A DNA stretch of 64,000 bases from the NCBI GenBank assembly GCA_009741485.1, contig CM019218.1:30154898-30218897 (forward strand), read 5' to 3'. This document shows, piece after piece, positions 32,735-43,600 of the stretch. Both the position numbers and the translations under genes were made by a program. The notes beneath the pieces are model-generated. The model worked only from the letters and a program-made list of their open reading frames with translations. It was not told the origin of the DNA and searched no databases. The stretch is from Malurus cyaneus samueli. Taxonomy: Eukaryota; Chordata; Aves; Passeriformes; Maluridae. The first letter of the stretch is position 1; each line of letters starts with the position of its first letter.

Positions 32735-33179
32735 CACCGCTCTGCCTCTCACACTTGCCTCGCCGCAGCAGTCCCCGGAGGAGTTTTTGTTTTGTGTGTC
32801 AGGACAAAAGCAAGCAAAAAGCCCGGAATAAAGGGAGGATGTTGAGGGGGGTCTTATCTCTGCCAAACACGGGCTGGACACCACCCAGCCCAGCAGCTGA
32901 GTCACGGCCCTCTGCGCCTCGTCCCTCCGGGGGAGACTCACAAATAACGCGGCGGGAGGGCAGGGGGACGCCGCTGCCCCGCACAGGAGCTGCCCCTGGT
33001 GAGCTGCGTCTGGAGCCGAGCCTGGAGCTGTGCTACACATCTTCATACAAGTATTGAAAATTCCGTGTGTGCGTGCATAACACACAACATACTCACTGCT
33101 GCATGCCCATACTTGTATACGTAACATACACAACCCCCACGTCATTTATTTATTGAAACCAATTCTCTCCTCTCTCAAT

Positions 33180-33408
33180 GGGGGAAATCTGTGTATGTCT
33201 ATGTATATATTTTTTTAATATATATATCTATGCATTTATACATAATTTATAGCCTTTTTATATGCACCTACATGTAGGTGTATAGACTCAAATAGCTGTA
33301 TACACCCTATATATGCACCTATGTATACTGCATGCATTAAATATGTATATATGTATTTGTATATACGTATTTGTATATATGCATTTGTATATATGTATTT
33401 CTATATAT
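33180..33408. repeat. AT-rich tract with a 14-bp tandem array
   Basis: TATA/TGTA-rich DNA covers about 33195-33420. Within it, 33353-33408 holds four consecutive 14-bp units: GTATTTGTATATAC, GTATTTGTATATAT, GCATTTGTATATAT, GTATTTCTATATAT. A (CA)n-like TACACTCACACACACG stretch follows near 33510. It lies between the galectin-like gene and ZFYVE26. Confidence 0.85.
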
Positions 33409-33610
33409 GTACAGGGGGATGTGTGCATATAACTATATTTAGGTGTGTATATACATGTGTACCAGAGTGAGGTATGTACAGGGTTATACAGCTATACAGG
33501 GGGTATATACACTCACACACACGTATGTACCCCCGCACCTCTATGGGTCTGTGTGTGGGTGTCTTTCCGTGTACATACACCCCCACATCCAGCGCCGGCA
33601 GACATCGCAC

Positions 33611-34192
33611 AGACCCTCAGCACGGACCCCTCAGCGCGGATCCCTCAGCGCGGACCCCTCAGCACAGACCCCCGCAGCACGGACCCCTCAGCACGGACCC
33701 TCAGCGCGGACCCCCTCAGCGCGGACCCCTCAGCACGACCCCTCAGCGCGGATCCCTCAGCGCGGACCCTCAGCACGGACCCCTCAGCACGGACCCCTCA
33801 GGCGGATCCCTCAGCGCGGACCCCTCAGCACGGACCCCTCAGAGACCCAGAGCGGATCCCTCAGCGCGGACCCTCAGCACGGACCCCTCAGCCGGATCCC
33901 TCAGCGGATCCCTCAGCGCGGACCCCTCAGCACGACCCCTCAGCAGGACCTCGAGCGGATCCCTCAGCGCGGATCCCCAGCGATCTAGGCGACCCCTCAG
34001 AGCGGATCCCTCAGCGCGGATCCCTCAGCGCGACCCTCAGCACGGACCCCTCAGAGCGACCCTCAGCGCGGACCCCTCAGAGCGGATCCCTCAGCGCGGA
34101 CCCCTCAGAGCGGACCCCCTCAGCGCGGACCCCTCAGCACGGACCTAGCGGACCCTCGCGCGGACCTCAGCACGGACCCTCAGCACGGACCG
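33611..34192. repeat. GC-rich 14-bp minisatellite upstream of ZFYVE26
   Basis: About forty imperfect copies of a 14-bp unit, GGACCCCTCAGCRC with frequent GGATCC and AGAGC variants, run for almost 600 bp. Some units are shortened to 11-13 bp. The array ends about 435 bp before the ZFYVE26 start codon. Because 14 is not a multiple of three, the array is open in all frames and yields spurious repetitive peptides (a 42-bp, 14-residue period). It is CpG-rich and pyrimidine-skewed on the plus strand. It is likely to vary in length between individuals and to be unreliable in short-read assemblies. Confidence 0.95.
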
Positions 34193-34628
34193 CTCCGCCC
34201 GGGCTGCCCCCACCCCCTCAGGGAGCCGGCGCAGGGGGCGGTGCTCCGGGCGCGAGCCAATCGGAGCCCAGCGAAGCACGAGCACGGGGCGGAGCTGGCG
34301 CGTGCAGGCTGTGGGCGGGCATTATGAGCTCGAGGGGCGGGGCTCGCTCTGCCCGGGCCCCTGCGGCGGCATCAGGCGCCCCAAAGAAAAATGGCGGTTT
34401 ATTTACATTCCGCCCCGGCTCGGCCAATGGGCGGGCGCCTTGCCCGCGTGCCAGGCTGGCGGCGCGGTCAGCTGAGGCTGCGCCCAAGATGGCGGCGGCG
34501 TGGGCCGGTCGGGCCGGGGCGGTGCTGTAGAGCTCAGCGCCGCCGGGGCTGCGCCTTGCCCCGCCAGGGAGCGCGGTATCGCGTTCGTGTGTGTGGCTCG
34601 TCCCGGGTCACCCCCTCGTCCTGGGAAG
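34193..34628 (+). promoter_or_regulatory. ZFYVE26: ZFYVE26 CpG-island promoter and 5' UTR
   Basis: This is a CpG-dense, TATA-less promoter. It has GC boxes (for example GGGGCGGGGC near 34334), CCAAT boxes at 34257-34261 and 34424-34428, and a perfect YY1-type element AAGATGGCGGC at 34486-34496. Such YY1 elements typically sit just downstream of the start site of housekeeping genes, so transcription probably begins near 34440-34500. The island may also serve the divergent galectin-like gene 1.9 kb away, although that gene's start lies beyond the minisatellite. Confidence 0.8.
34486..34496 (+). promoter_or_regulatory. YY1-type element in the ZFYVE26 5' region
   Basis: AAGATGGCGGC matches the YY1 core exactly and in the orientation usual for the 5' UTR of mammalian and avian housekeeping genes. 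It lies 133 bp before the ZFYVE26 start codon. Confidence 0.65.
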
Positions 34629-37600
34629 ATGCATTCTTTTGGGAACGAAGAAGCGGACTCTCTGGAGCGTCTCTTCGGGTTTTTCTGTGAGTGCGTACGG
34701 CGTGGGCACTGGGAGCTTGCACAGGCCTGCGTGCCCCAGCTGAGCCAGTGTCACGGGGACGGCCCCGGGAAGGTGGAGGCAATTCTTCAGGCTCTGGTAG
34801 CTTGCCCCGAGGGGGTAAGGTAAGTGAGGAACTGCTCTGGTTCAGTAGACTTGCGTGTGAAATGGGGAGGAACAATTAGCTTGGTGTTGGCTGTGGGAGA
34901 TAGGTGTAATCGGGGAAGCGGCACTTGAGTACTGAGGGTCTTGTGATGCTGTTGTCTGGACTCTGATGTCTTATCACTTAGCAGGCTGCCCATCCCACCA
35001 GGATAACGGCTTGTGTTCATTTACGTAGCTGACATGGTGATTGATACTTGGAAGCTATTCAGAACTGATTTTGTTAGATTCACCGAAAGAGAAGGAACAT
35101 ATCTGGAAATTATATTTCTTTGACACAGAGCCTTGGTTAATTTAGAAATGGTACCACCAAGTGTAGTGTAGTTATTTAACACGTTCTCTTGTTTCCAATT
35201 TTTGAAAAATCTCCTAATTTCTAAAAATGCAATTTTAAAAAGTTCAAATTATGCTGTTGATTTCTTGTTTCTCTCACACTTTATTCTGGAATGGCAGCGA
35301 TTTTACTCAAGCCTGGTTACTTTTTATCTCTGCTTTTTAGGTAGGCATTTATGAAGACTTTTTAGCACTTCAGGGAACTTTGGTTTTCCCCGTCTTAATC
35401 AGATGATCATACTTCTTCATATTAGAGTGTGTAACATTTTAGTCAAAGTTCTAAGAAGCAGTTTACACTGATAGGAGGTAAAGGTGTCTGGAGGAAGGTG
35501 TGCACATGGTTAGATCAATATTGCTAATAGCCACGTGAGACATAAGCATTTTCAATCTTTTGATCTTTGATAGCTGGGCTATCACATTTAATGGCTTTAG
35601 TCAGTAATGCTGAGATTTTTAAAGGTCAGTAAACTATATTGTGCTTTCTCCTCGTCCCAGTCCCTTTGACAGTGCTGAATACATTCCTAACTGTGTAGGT
35701 TTTGGGATGTTGAAGTACTGGAGCATGTGAAAAGCTGGTGGAAATTAGAAGGATTCTTTGTTTGATTAATATATTGCTTCACTTTTAGTTTGGACACAGA
35801 GCTGCATTTGGACTGCTGTGACATACAATTTAACTTTTTGGTTAAAAATAGTCAGAACAGGAAATAGCAGTGTTTAGCAAGTGGTCAGATTTCAACGAAA
35901 TCTGCTGAAGTGCTCGAAGAGAGCTATACAGACTGAACTTTGGACCAGAAATAGATTTCATTGTTTTGAGAAACTATGCCAATAGTATTTGGCCAGTCTA
36001 AAAGCAGTTATTTGCACAGCAGAAATCACTGAGTTGATGTACAAGAACACCAATGCAGGTTTTTCTGCATTCTTACCCTATCTGACTTGTCTTTGGCTAC
36101 TTACTTATCTTTGTTTTTATCTTGGTCAAAGAAATACAAAATCAAAGTTATCTCTGACAGTGTTTTCCTGGATCTTGCAGATGGGGACAACCTTGTATAA
36201 TCCAGTGTATATGCTTCTTGCTTTTGCAGATGGGGACAGAATTCTAGCCCATGGAGAACTGCATGGCTTTGGCTTCTTGTGCTGGAAAAATGGCTTGCCC
36301 AGAATCAGGTACAGAAACATCTAGTTGACTTCCAAATGCACTTTTTAGCTCTGACTTATAACTGACTTCCAAGTGCAAAATATCTGCCTAGTCGCTTATT
36401 TAAAAGTAGGCTTTCCCATGTTTTATAGACTTAAGTTCTCAAGAGAGTGCATCTGGAGACATGCACTGCTTTTGCATTTAACAAGTTTGTCAAGAAAGAA
36501 CTATTAATCTTCATACTGAAGAGAAAAATTGTTTTTTTTTGTAAGACATTACAAGTTAATGTTTTAGCTTTGTGGTTTCATATAAATAAAAAGCTTGAGT
36601 ATATCAACTTATGCATTTGTGTAGCACCTCTCTTACATTAAAGATGAAACAGCTCTGACATCAGACAATTCTTTATAAGCTTTAGATTGTGAAGGATGTG
36701 CATACTTCTTTCTAAAATTAATTTGTCCTTGTCACTACTTAGACTTGCATTTTTTCTTTACATTCTGAGGATTTGATGATTTGTGATTCTTGATGAGGTG
36801 ACATTTGTCTCTGTTTCCAAATGTATGGATAAATAAAATCAGATAGTGTGAGAGCAGAACCTGACTGGAAGAGCCTTTAATTGAGGATTAAGTTACTTCA
36901 TAGAAATATTTCAGTGTGACTCAAACTGTTAATGCAATAGCTATGGTTAGGTTTATACGGTAATGTAAATAAAAGTTTTATTGACTAGTGTGTTTCCCAT
37001 TCTCTTATACGGTTTCAGAAGACTGTTCCAGCTGCTCTTCGGAGAGAAACTGAATTTTTATTGTTCCTGGAAGAGCTACAGAAGGATGTCTCTGAGGAAG
37101 TCCTAAAGGTGAGCTACTTCTGTGTCCTGTTTCTTCTTGTTATGCAGTATGCCCAGCTTCCTCAGATCAAAGTTAATGCTTCCTGCTAACTGCCTGAGTT
37201 GTTAATATGTTATTAATCTTCTAGGCAACTAAGAGAGAGTGTAATTCAGATCCCTTTGTGAAGTAAATCCAGTGTGCCTGCAAGTGATTTCTCTGGCTAG
37301 AGTGGAGGCTGCAGGCAGGCAAGGAACAGGTTTTTCTACATGCAGTTTCTAACACACCTCAGTCCTGACTGCAGCTGCTTGCCACAGTCTTCAGTCTATA
37401 GACACCTGTAATAATCATAAACCTAAAACCTGCTGTGAGACAAAATAAACTGTAGTCAGTGAGCACATTTTAAAAGTATGTTTATTTTCTTTTTGTTTCT
37501 TTGGATATCTTAGTTTTTACCTCCTATGCAGTCCTTTTCCCCCTTTCTGGAAGTTTTTGGGTGCTCTATTATTACTGCTGACATTGCCTAGTAATTGATA

Positions 37601-40600
37601 TGATGTGTGTTCTGAGGTCCAGGATCTATTTTCCATTACTAATTAAATTATGCAGACTGATTTGAGAAGTATGTGGCAGTACACAAAGATGGATTAATAT
37701 CAAAAGCAAGTATAGAGCAGAAAATCAGGAAAATTACTAAACTGTAGAACTGTCCTAATTTGGTTAGGTAACCTGTTAGTTACAACAGGTTTGGATCTGA
37801 CATGGTATGTGAAATGTTGTAAGATGTTACTTCTAGTCCAATAGATTCTAACTCTTTGAAGACATTCTTTTTTGGTTTGCCTTTTTTAAGAGAAAAATGA
37901 AAACTTCTTCTATTCAGAGGCTTTTAAATACAAATAAGGAAAAGCTGTTCAGTATTTCACTAAGGATACAGAATTAGCAATTACAGGATGAAAACAAGCA
38001 AGGCAAACTTGAACGTTGATTAAAATATATTTGCTTGAAGTTTTTTTAATGAATAATGAAGTCAGTACACGTTACCATCTCATCTCCAAGGTCAGGAATG
38101 CTTCCACCATTGTCCACACTGTCCACCAGTGTTGCATAGGAACATGAGATTCAGCAGCCTCATATCTTTGTCACAATCACTGTCAGAGCTGTGTTGGTAT
38201 GTAGAGTTTTGTTTTGATTCAGCAAAAAATTTTTAAAAAAGGGTATTGTGGACTTGCTTTCTATTCTCATTCTTTGTGCACACCAGCCACCTCTCCCCTA
38301 CGTAATCTCTGAGGTGTCTCTTTGAGCCAAGGGCAGCACTCCCCTAATTCCAGAAGTGTCAAAAGTGCTGCTTAAGTACAATGTAATTGGCTTGTCCCTC
38401 ACCTTCCTGCCTCTTATTGGGTGAGCTAATTGGGATTGTTTGTTTGTTTGTTTTCCTATCCCTAGTTCTGGAATGTAGGTTTGCCTCTGTTAGTAGAAAA
38501 ATTATTGTTGTTTAAGAAAAGTCTCTGAGATGTTAACCAGTTTTAACCAAATTTGAAAAATTGAGGATGATGTAGGTGGTAGGTAGATGGTAAGAAATTT
38601 GGAGAAGTAGGATAAACCCTCCCCACTAATCATTATGCTCTCAGCAACTTACAAAGATACAGTTACATCATTTTATTGCTTTGAGGTAGAATATGGCAGT
38701 GCTTTAGCCATCCCACAGGGACTGCTATGGTTCCTTGCTTGTACATGGTCCTTATAGTGTACTTCAGTGTTACAGGATTCTTTTTATTTTGTTACATATT
38801 TTGTTACTCTTCCAGGAAGGATATGGAACTAGGTGGACCATTATTAATGGATTTCTTAGTATGGTGTTTCCAAATTGATTTATCTGCTTGCTTTCAAGTT
38901 TCTCCAGTTTCTTAAAGTAATTCATTTCATACATTAATGTAGTCTAAAAGACTTTTTTATTATTTCCCTACCAGGAACTGTTTGAAGCATTTGAGTACAC
39001 GCAAAACAAGCACATCACAGACAGCAAAAGAAAAGATGACTGTTCTCACAAATTCAGTTTGGATGTTGTTTCAGCTCTCCGGAAGCTTTTGCTGCGGGCT
39101 CCCCAGAGGGCAAAAGCCCTGCTGGAGTTTTTCCAGGGAGAACAAGGCACACAGAGCTCCTCACTCCAGCAATATCGCTCTCTACAAAACATCTTTGTTG
39201 AATTTCTTTGTGACTCTTTGAAATCTCTGCAAATGCTTCAGAGCACTTCTGAGATTTCAGCTGAACTAGATCAAAGAGAACTAGTAGATACAATTTATGC
39301 TGCTCTCAGTATAGTGACTTTTGATGTGGAGCATCAAGCAGATGAAATAAAACATCTCTTCGGGGAGCTCTTGGATGTATGCTGGGTTGAGGGGAGCCCA
39401 CTGAAGGAAGAGAAGCTGCTAAACTGCATGCTGAGGAAACAGAGCCATGGCCTGTTAAGCCTGTATAGCAGTGTTCTCACAGAAAGAACAAGAGAAAAGT
39501 TTTTGTTGTCAAAATCAATACAAAAAGGTTTGTTTCACGTTTTGCTTTGCTCTAATCTCCTGTGTAACAAAACTGTTAGGGCTTTAAACAGACAAGTTGT
39601 CAAGAAGTCAGGCAGTGTTCTTGCTAAGGTGCTTTAACAAACCATGGAGGCTTTTGAAAGATGATGCTAAAATGATCCTTAAAGCAAGGAATTGTCATAG
39701 GAACACCAGTTCTCTCCCTACATTTCTACAGTCTGTGTTGTCTTCTTTTGTGATCACTTTCTTTACCACCCCTTGTGCTCTATTTTAATTTGCTCAGCAT
39801 TTCTCTTGATGAAAATTAAGGTTGAAACCTAATTTTGAAAATGTTCAAACCCCCTAATATTGGAAAAGAAAAATTCCAAAAGTGGATCTGTGGAGTGGGC
39901 TGATACCCCAGCCGGGCAGAAAATGCTCTTTGATTACCTCCTCACTTACCAGAGCCCAGCTATTGGTTTTGTACCAGCCGTGACTTCACAGACTCTGTTT
40001 AGCTCCTGATAGACTGATACATTTGGTTATAACTTGATGAACCTGATGGGTCCCTTCCAACTGAGCGTATTCTGTGGTTCTGTGAGGATCTCAGCTGAAG
40101 CTGAATGGCAAGTGATAGCCATGACCTTGTCAGTGGAGTGGCAGCTGAATGTGCAAGGAAGGAAAAACTTGAATGCCTACTCTCTTTTGCTCACCGCTGT
40201 TTGCTGTGGTCTAAGTCCATGAAAGGATTTGTATCCTCACTTCTCCTTTCACTCATAGGGATTACTGAAGGGAAGTTCATCTGGTGTGGCAGATTTTAGC
40301 ATTTCTGATTATAACTTACAATTCATGCTTCCTTGTGGGGGAAGAGAAATGGAGATCCACATACCTGCACTCTCACTGGGAGTAGTTCAGGTCTCACTTT
40401 GCACAGATCTGAGGTGCTGGACAGTCTTTGCTAAGGCCCTGCAAACCAGCACAGTGTCTTGAGCACTAGTACCAGCACTAGTACCAGTGCTGGACCACTA
40501 GTACCAGCACTAGTACCAGTGCTGGACAAGTCTTTGCTAAGGCCCTGCAAACCAGCACAGTGTCTTGAGCACTAGTAAGAATTCATGTAACTCCCAGATA

Positions 40601-43600
40601 AGGTGTGCATGGCTAAAGGAAGTCAGGCAGTGGGGCCCGTGCTGATACAAGCAATCTGCGTGCTGAGTAGGGTTTTGCTATGTTAATGATTGTCCACACA
40701 GTTTTCTGGTTTTCAATCTGACCTGTATCAAACTCTCTACTTGACCTTTTTGTTACCCAGTGACAATAGCCAAGAGTCTCGGCTGCTAACATGTAACTGC
40801 TGGTTAGTGCTTTAGGAAGTGTTGAGTGTTTCTCAGTTTAAGTTAGTAGCAATTACAGTTCTCTCAAAGATACCCCTCTTTACTGGAAGGTAATCTTTTT
40901 GTGATGTCTTTAGGTTCATCTGAGCAGCTGGATACAGAGCGAACTGTGATGAGTTTATTCTCAGATCCCAAAGAAGCTCCTTCTTGGAAGACAGCCTATT
41001 TCTACTGTTTGAGCAGCAGCAAGCACTTTCTGGAACAGATTCTGGTACTGCCATAAGATCATTAGCAGGGAAACCCAGTGGAGGCTGAAGTCAGTCCCTG
41101 TTTTGAACATATCTCGGTGGTGTGCAGAAGCATTTTGTATTCAAATAGTGTTTGCCAGGGGTGATTACTAATAGGAACAAGGAGGTAACAGTGATAACTT
41201 CCCTACTTGCAGCTGTGCGATGAACATAAAACTGCCGGTGAGATTTTTGGAAAAGCTCATCTGCATGCAGACCGAAGTTTAAATCTTCAGGATTTAAGAA
41301 GTCTCTTTTTCTAATTTTGTTGGATACACTGTTTGCTTCATAACCTTGAACTTGTTTCTGATGCTGGTAGACTTGGGGCAGTGAGACTAGTTTGCATGGT
41401 AAAATTTATGTTTTAAAGAGCTTGAAGACCTGGTGAAAAATAATCTGTTATGAATTAATTTATTTGAATATATTTACATAGATAAAAGAAATAGAATACA
41501 GGCAGGTGGTCACTGTTAAAGTGTGATTTTTTAAGGCTGAAGGTATTTCAACTTTTATGTAATGTGCTCGTAGAAGTCTTTTACATGATGCCCTTGGCAG
41601 AGACATAATCAATAGAGAGAGTGCAAAGATAATGAGGAGGGGAATGTGAGTTGGCTCTGTAGAAAGCATTTGAAATGATGTTTGTATCCTCAAGACAGCA
41701 TTACTGATGAGTAACCTGATTGCTTGGAAAATACAAGTTATGGGAAGTTCCAGATGCAGAACTCCACTATTTTAGTGAAGCTAATATTGAAATGGCTACT
41801 CACTTACATCATCTGCCAGGCATTATGGGTCTCCACATTTTGGAAAAATTAATACTTCTTCCTTTTTTTTTTTTTTTTCTAGGTGACTGCATTAGCTTTA
41901 CTAAAAGGAGAAGACTACTCAGGCCTAAAGAGCTTGTTGAGGAGAGAATTCAACCCTCTTAGCCGCCTCTTGGTGTTGTTAGGATGGACTCATTGTCAAA
42001 GCTTGGAATCAGCAAAAGCACTGCTATGGACTCTACACAAAACTCAGGTAAATCAGCAGAAAGCAACTGGCAATATTCCAGTCTGAGTCCAGATTATGCA
42101 ATTTGTTTGCAAAAGCAAGTAAATCTCGGGAGTTTTCAGTAAGAATATCGATCTTCCTCAAAATGGAATTTAAAAAGCAAAGAATTTACAGTTGCATGTA
42201 GGTAACATTATGAGACACTTGCCTTTTTTCTTATTCCTTGGCTATGAAGAAGGTATAACTACAAAGGGGACTCTGAAAGTTTCTCTTGCATAAACTCTCA
42301 AGCCTCACCTGTTAACATGAGGGAGAAAGAGCAATGATTGTTGATTAGTTTTGAAAAGAGCTGGGGCATCTTTCTTTAATGTAGTTTCCTCCAGTGAGTC
42401 ATCCCTGGAGGATAGTGACTAATTCAGACCTTAGTGCTGCAACAGGGTATCTTGGAAATTCCCCATACTCATTCTCAGATTGAAATGATAAATGGCAAAG
42501 CTATGAGCGAAAGATCCACCTTGTTTGGGGGCAGTTTTCATCTGTGCAAAAGAGACAGGATTCCAGCTCTGAAGGTGTAGTTACCCTTCAGATGGTGCCC
42601 ACTGGCTGGCTTAGATGTTAAAAATGGGGAGACAAGGAGCTTTGTACTGCTGGGTCACAGTGCAGACCTAAGCTGGTATTGCCTTAAGGAGTTAGTATCT
42701 GTTTGTAACACACCAAAAGTCTGTTCAGTAGCTTCTGCAAAGTTAAACCCTTGGATCTGATTTTAGCAGGCAGCCATCTGTAGTAGAAAAGCACATGGAA
42801 AAGGAGAATAAACATCTGCTACCCAGTATGTCATCTTTTGAGTACATGATTAGTTCTAGAGATTAGTTTTAGACTGCTATTAAAAAGCATTAATTTGCAT
42901 TTTATAAGCTAAGCTTGAAAAGGGATATAGCCACCTTTCCATGGTGTGTAGATATGTCAAGGGGAGGCCAACTGACTTTGATGTTCTGTCAGAATAGCCC
43001 TTCTTTGCTGGCTTTGTAAAAAACTGGCAAATTGCTGTATTTGAAATTTATTATCTAGGTAAAGAAGTCTTGTCCACATGTCATATATGACACAGGCTTG
43101 GTTCTGGTATCTGACTGGGGGATTTGTTGTAAAGAAAAAAACTTTTAAAAGCAGTGTCTTTTTACTTTTAAAGAAAACTTTTAAGAAACTTTTAAAGAAA
43201 AAAACTTTTAAAAAACTTTTAAAGAGTTTCTTTATTTGTCTTTTCATTTAGGATTTGTGCAATGATTCAGTATTGAAAGATTTTTGTGATGGGCTATGGG
43301 CTCACATGGAAGTTCTTGAATGGTGCATGCAGCAAAACAGGTAAAATGATTGGGAGGACTTTTTCAAACTATGTTGCCAAATCTACCTGTCAGTTAGTTT
43401 ATGTATGCAAATAGAGAAGGTGTTATTTTCTTTGTTAATCATCTAATATCACAGGCAGTCAAAATTTCTCATGGGCTGCAGTTATGCTCTTTGTTTTTCT
43501 TTTTAACTGCAGTAGTTTGGTTCAATCAAAATTAGAGTGGGAGTTACATCTCTAAACATGGCTGAGACTTAAATCTGTGCCATCTCTTTTGTTCTCTCTT

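Noticed and set aside
32545..33057. 170-codon plus-strand frame opposite the galectin-like first exon
   Set aside because: It is the antisense of a GC-rich 5' region with no homology; the minus-strand exon is supported by splice sites and frame.
33443..34530. Open frames of 181 to 361 codons in three frames encoding repetitive Asp-Pro-Ser-Ala-Arg-Thr-Pro-Gln peptides
   Set aside because: They are translations of the 14-bp minisatellite, open in all frames because the unit lacks stops. No start context or conservation supports a protein.
36181..36308. ZFYVE26 exon 2 starting at the upstream acceptor
   Set aside because: It would shift the frame and hit a TAG at 36243-36245; the acceptor at 36229 keeps the conserved W-x-W-L-L-V-L-E-K-W-L-A segment.
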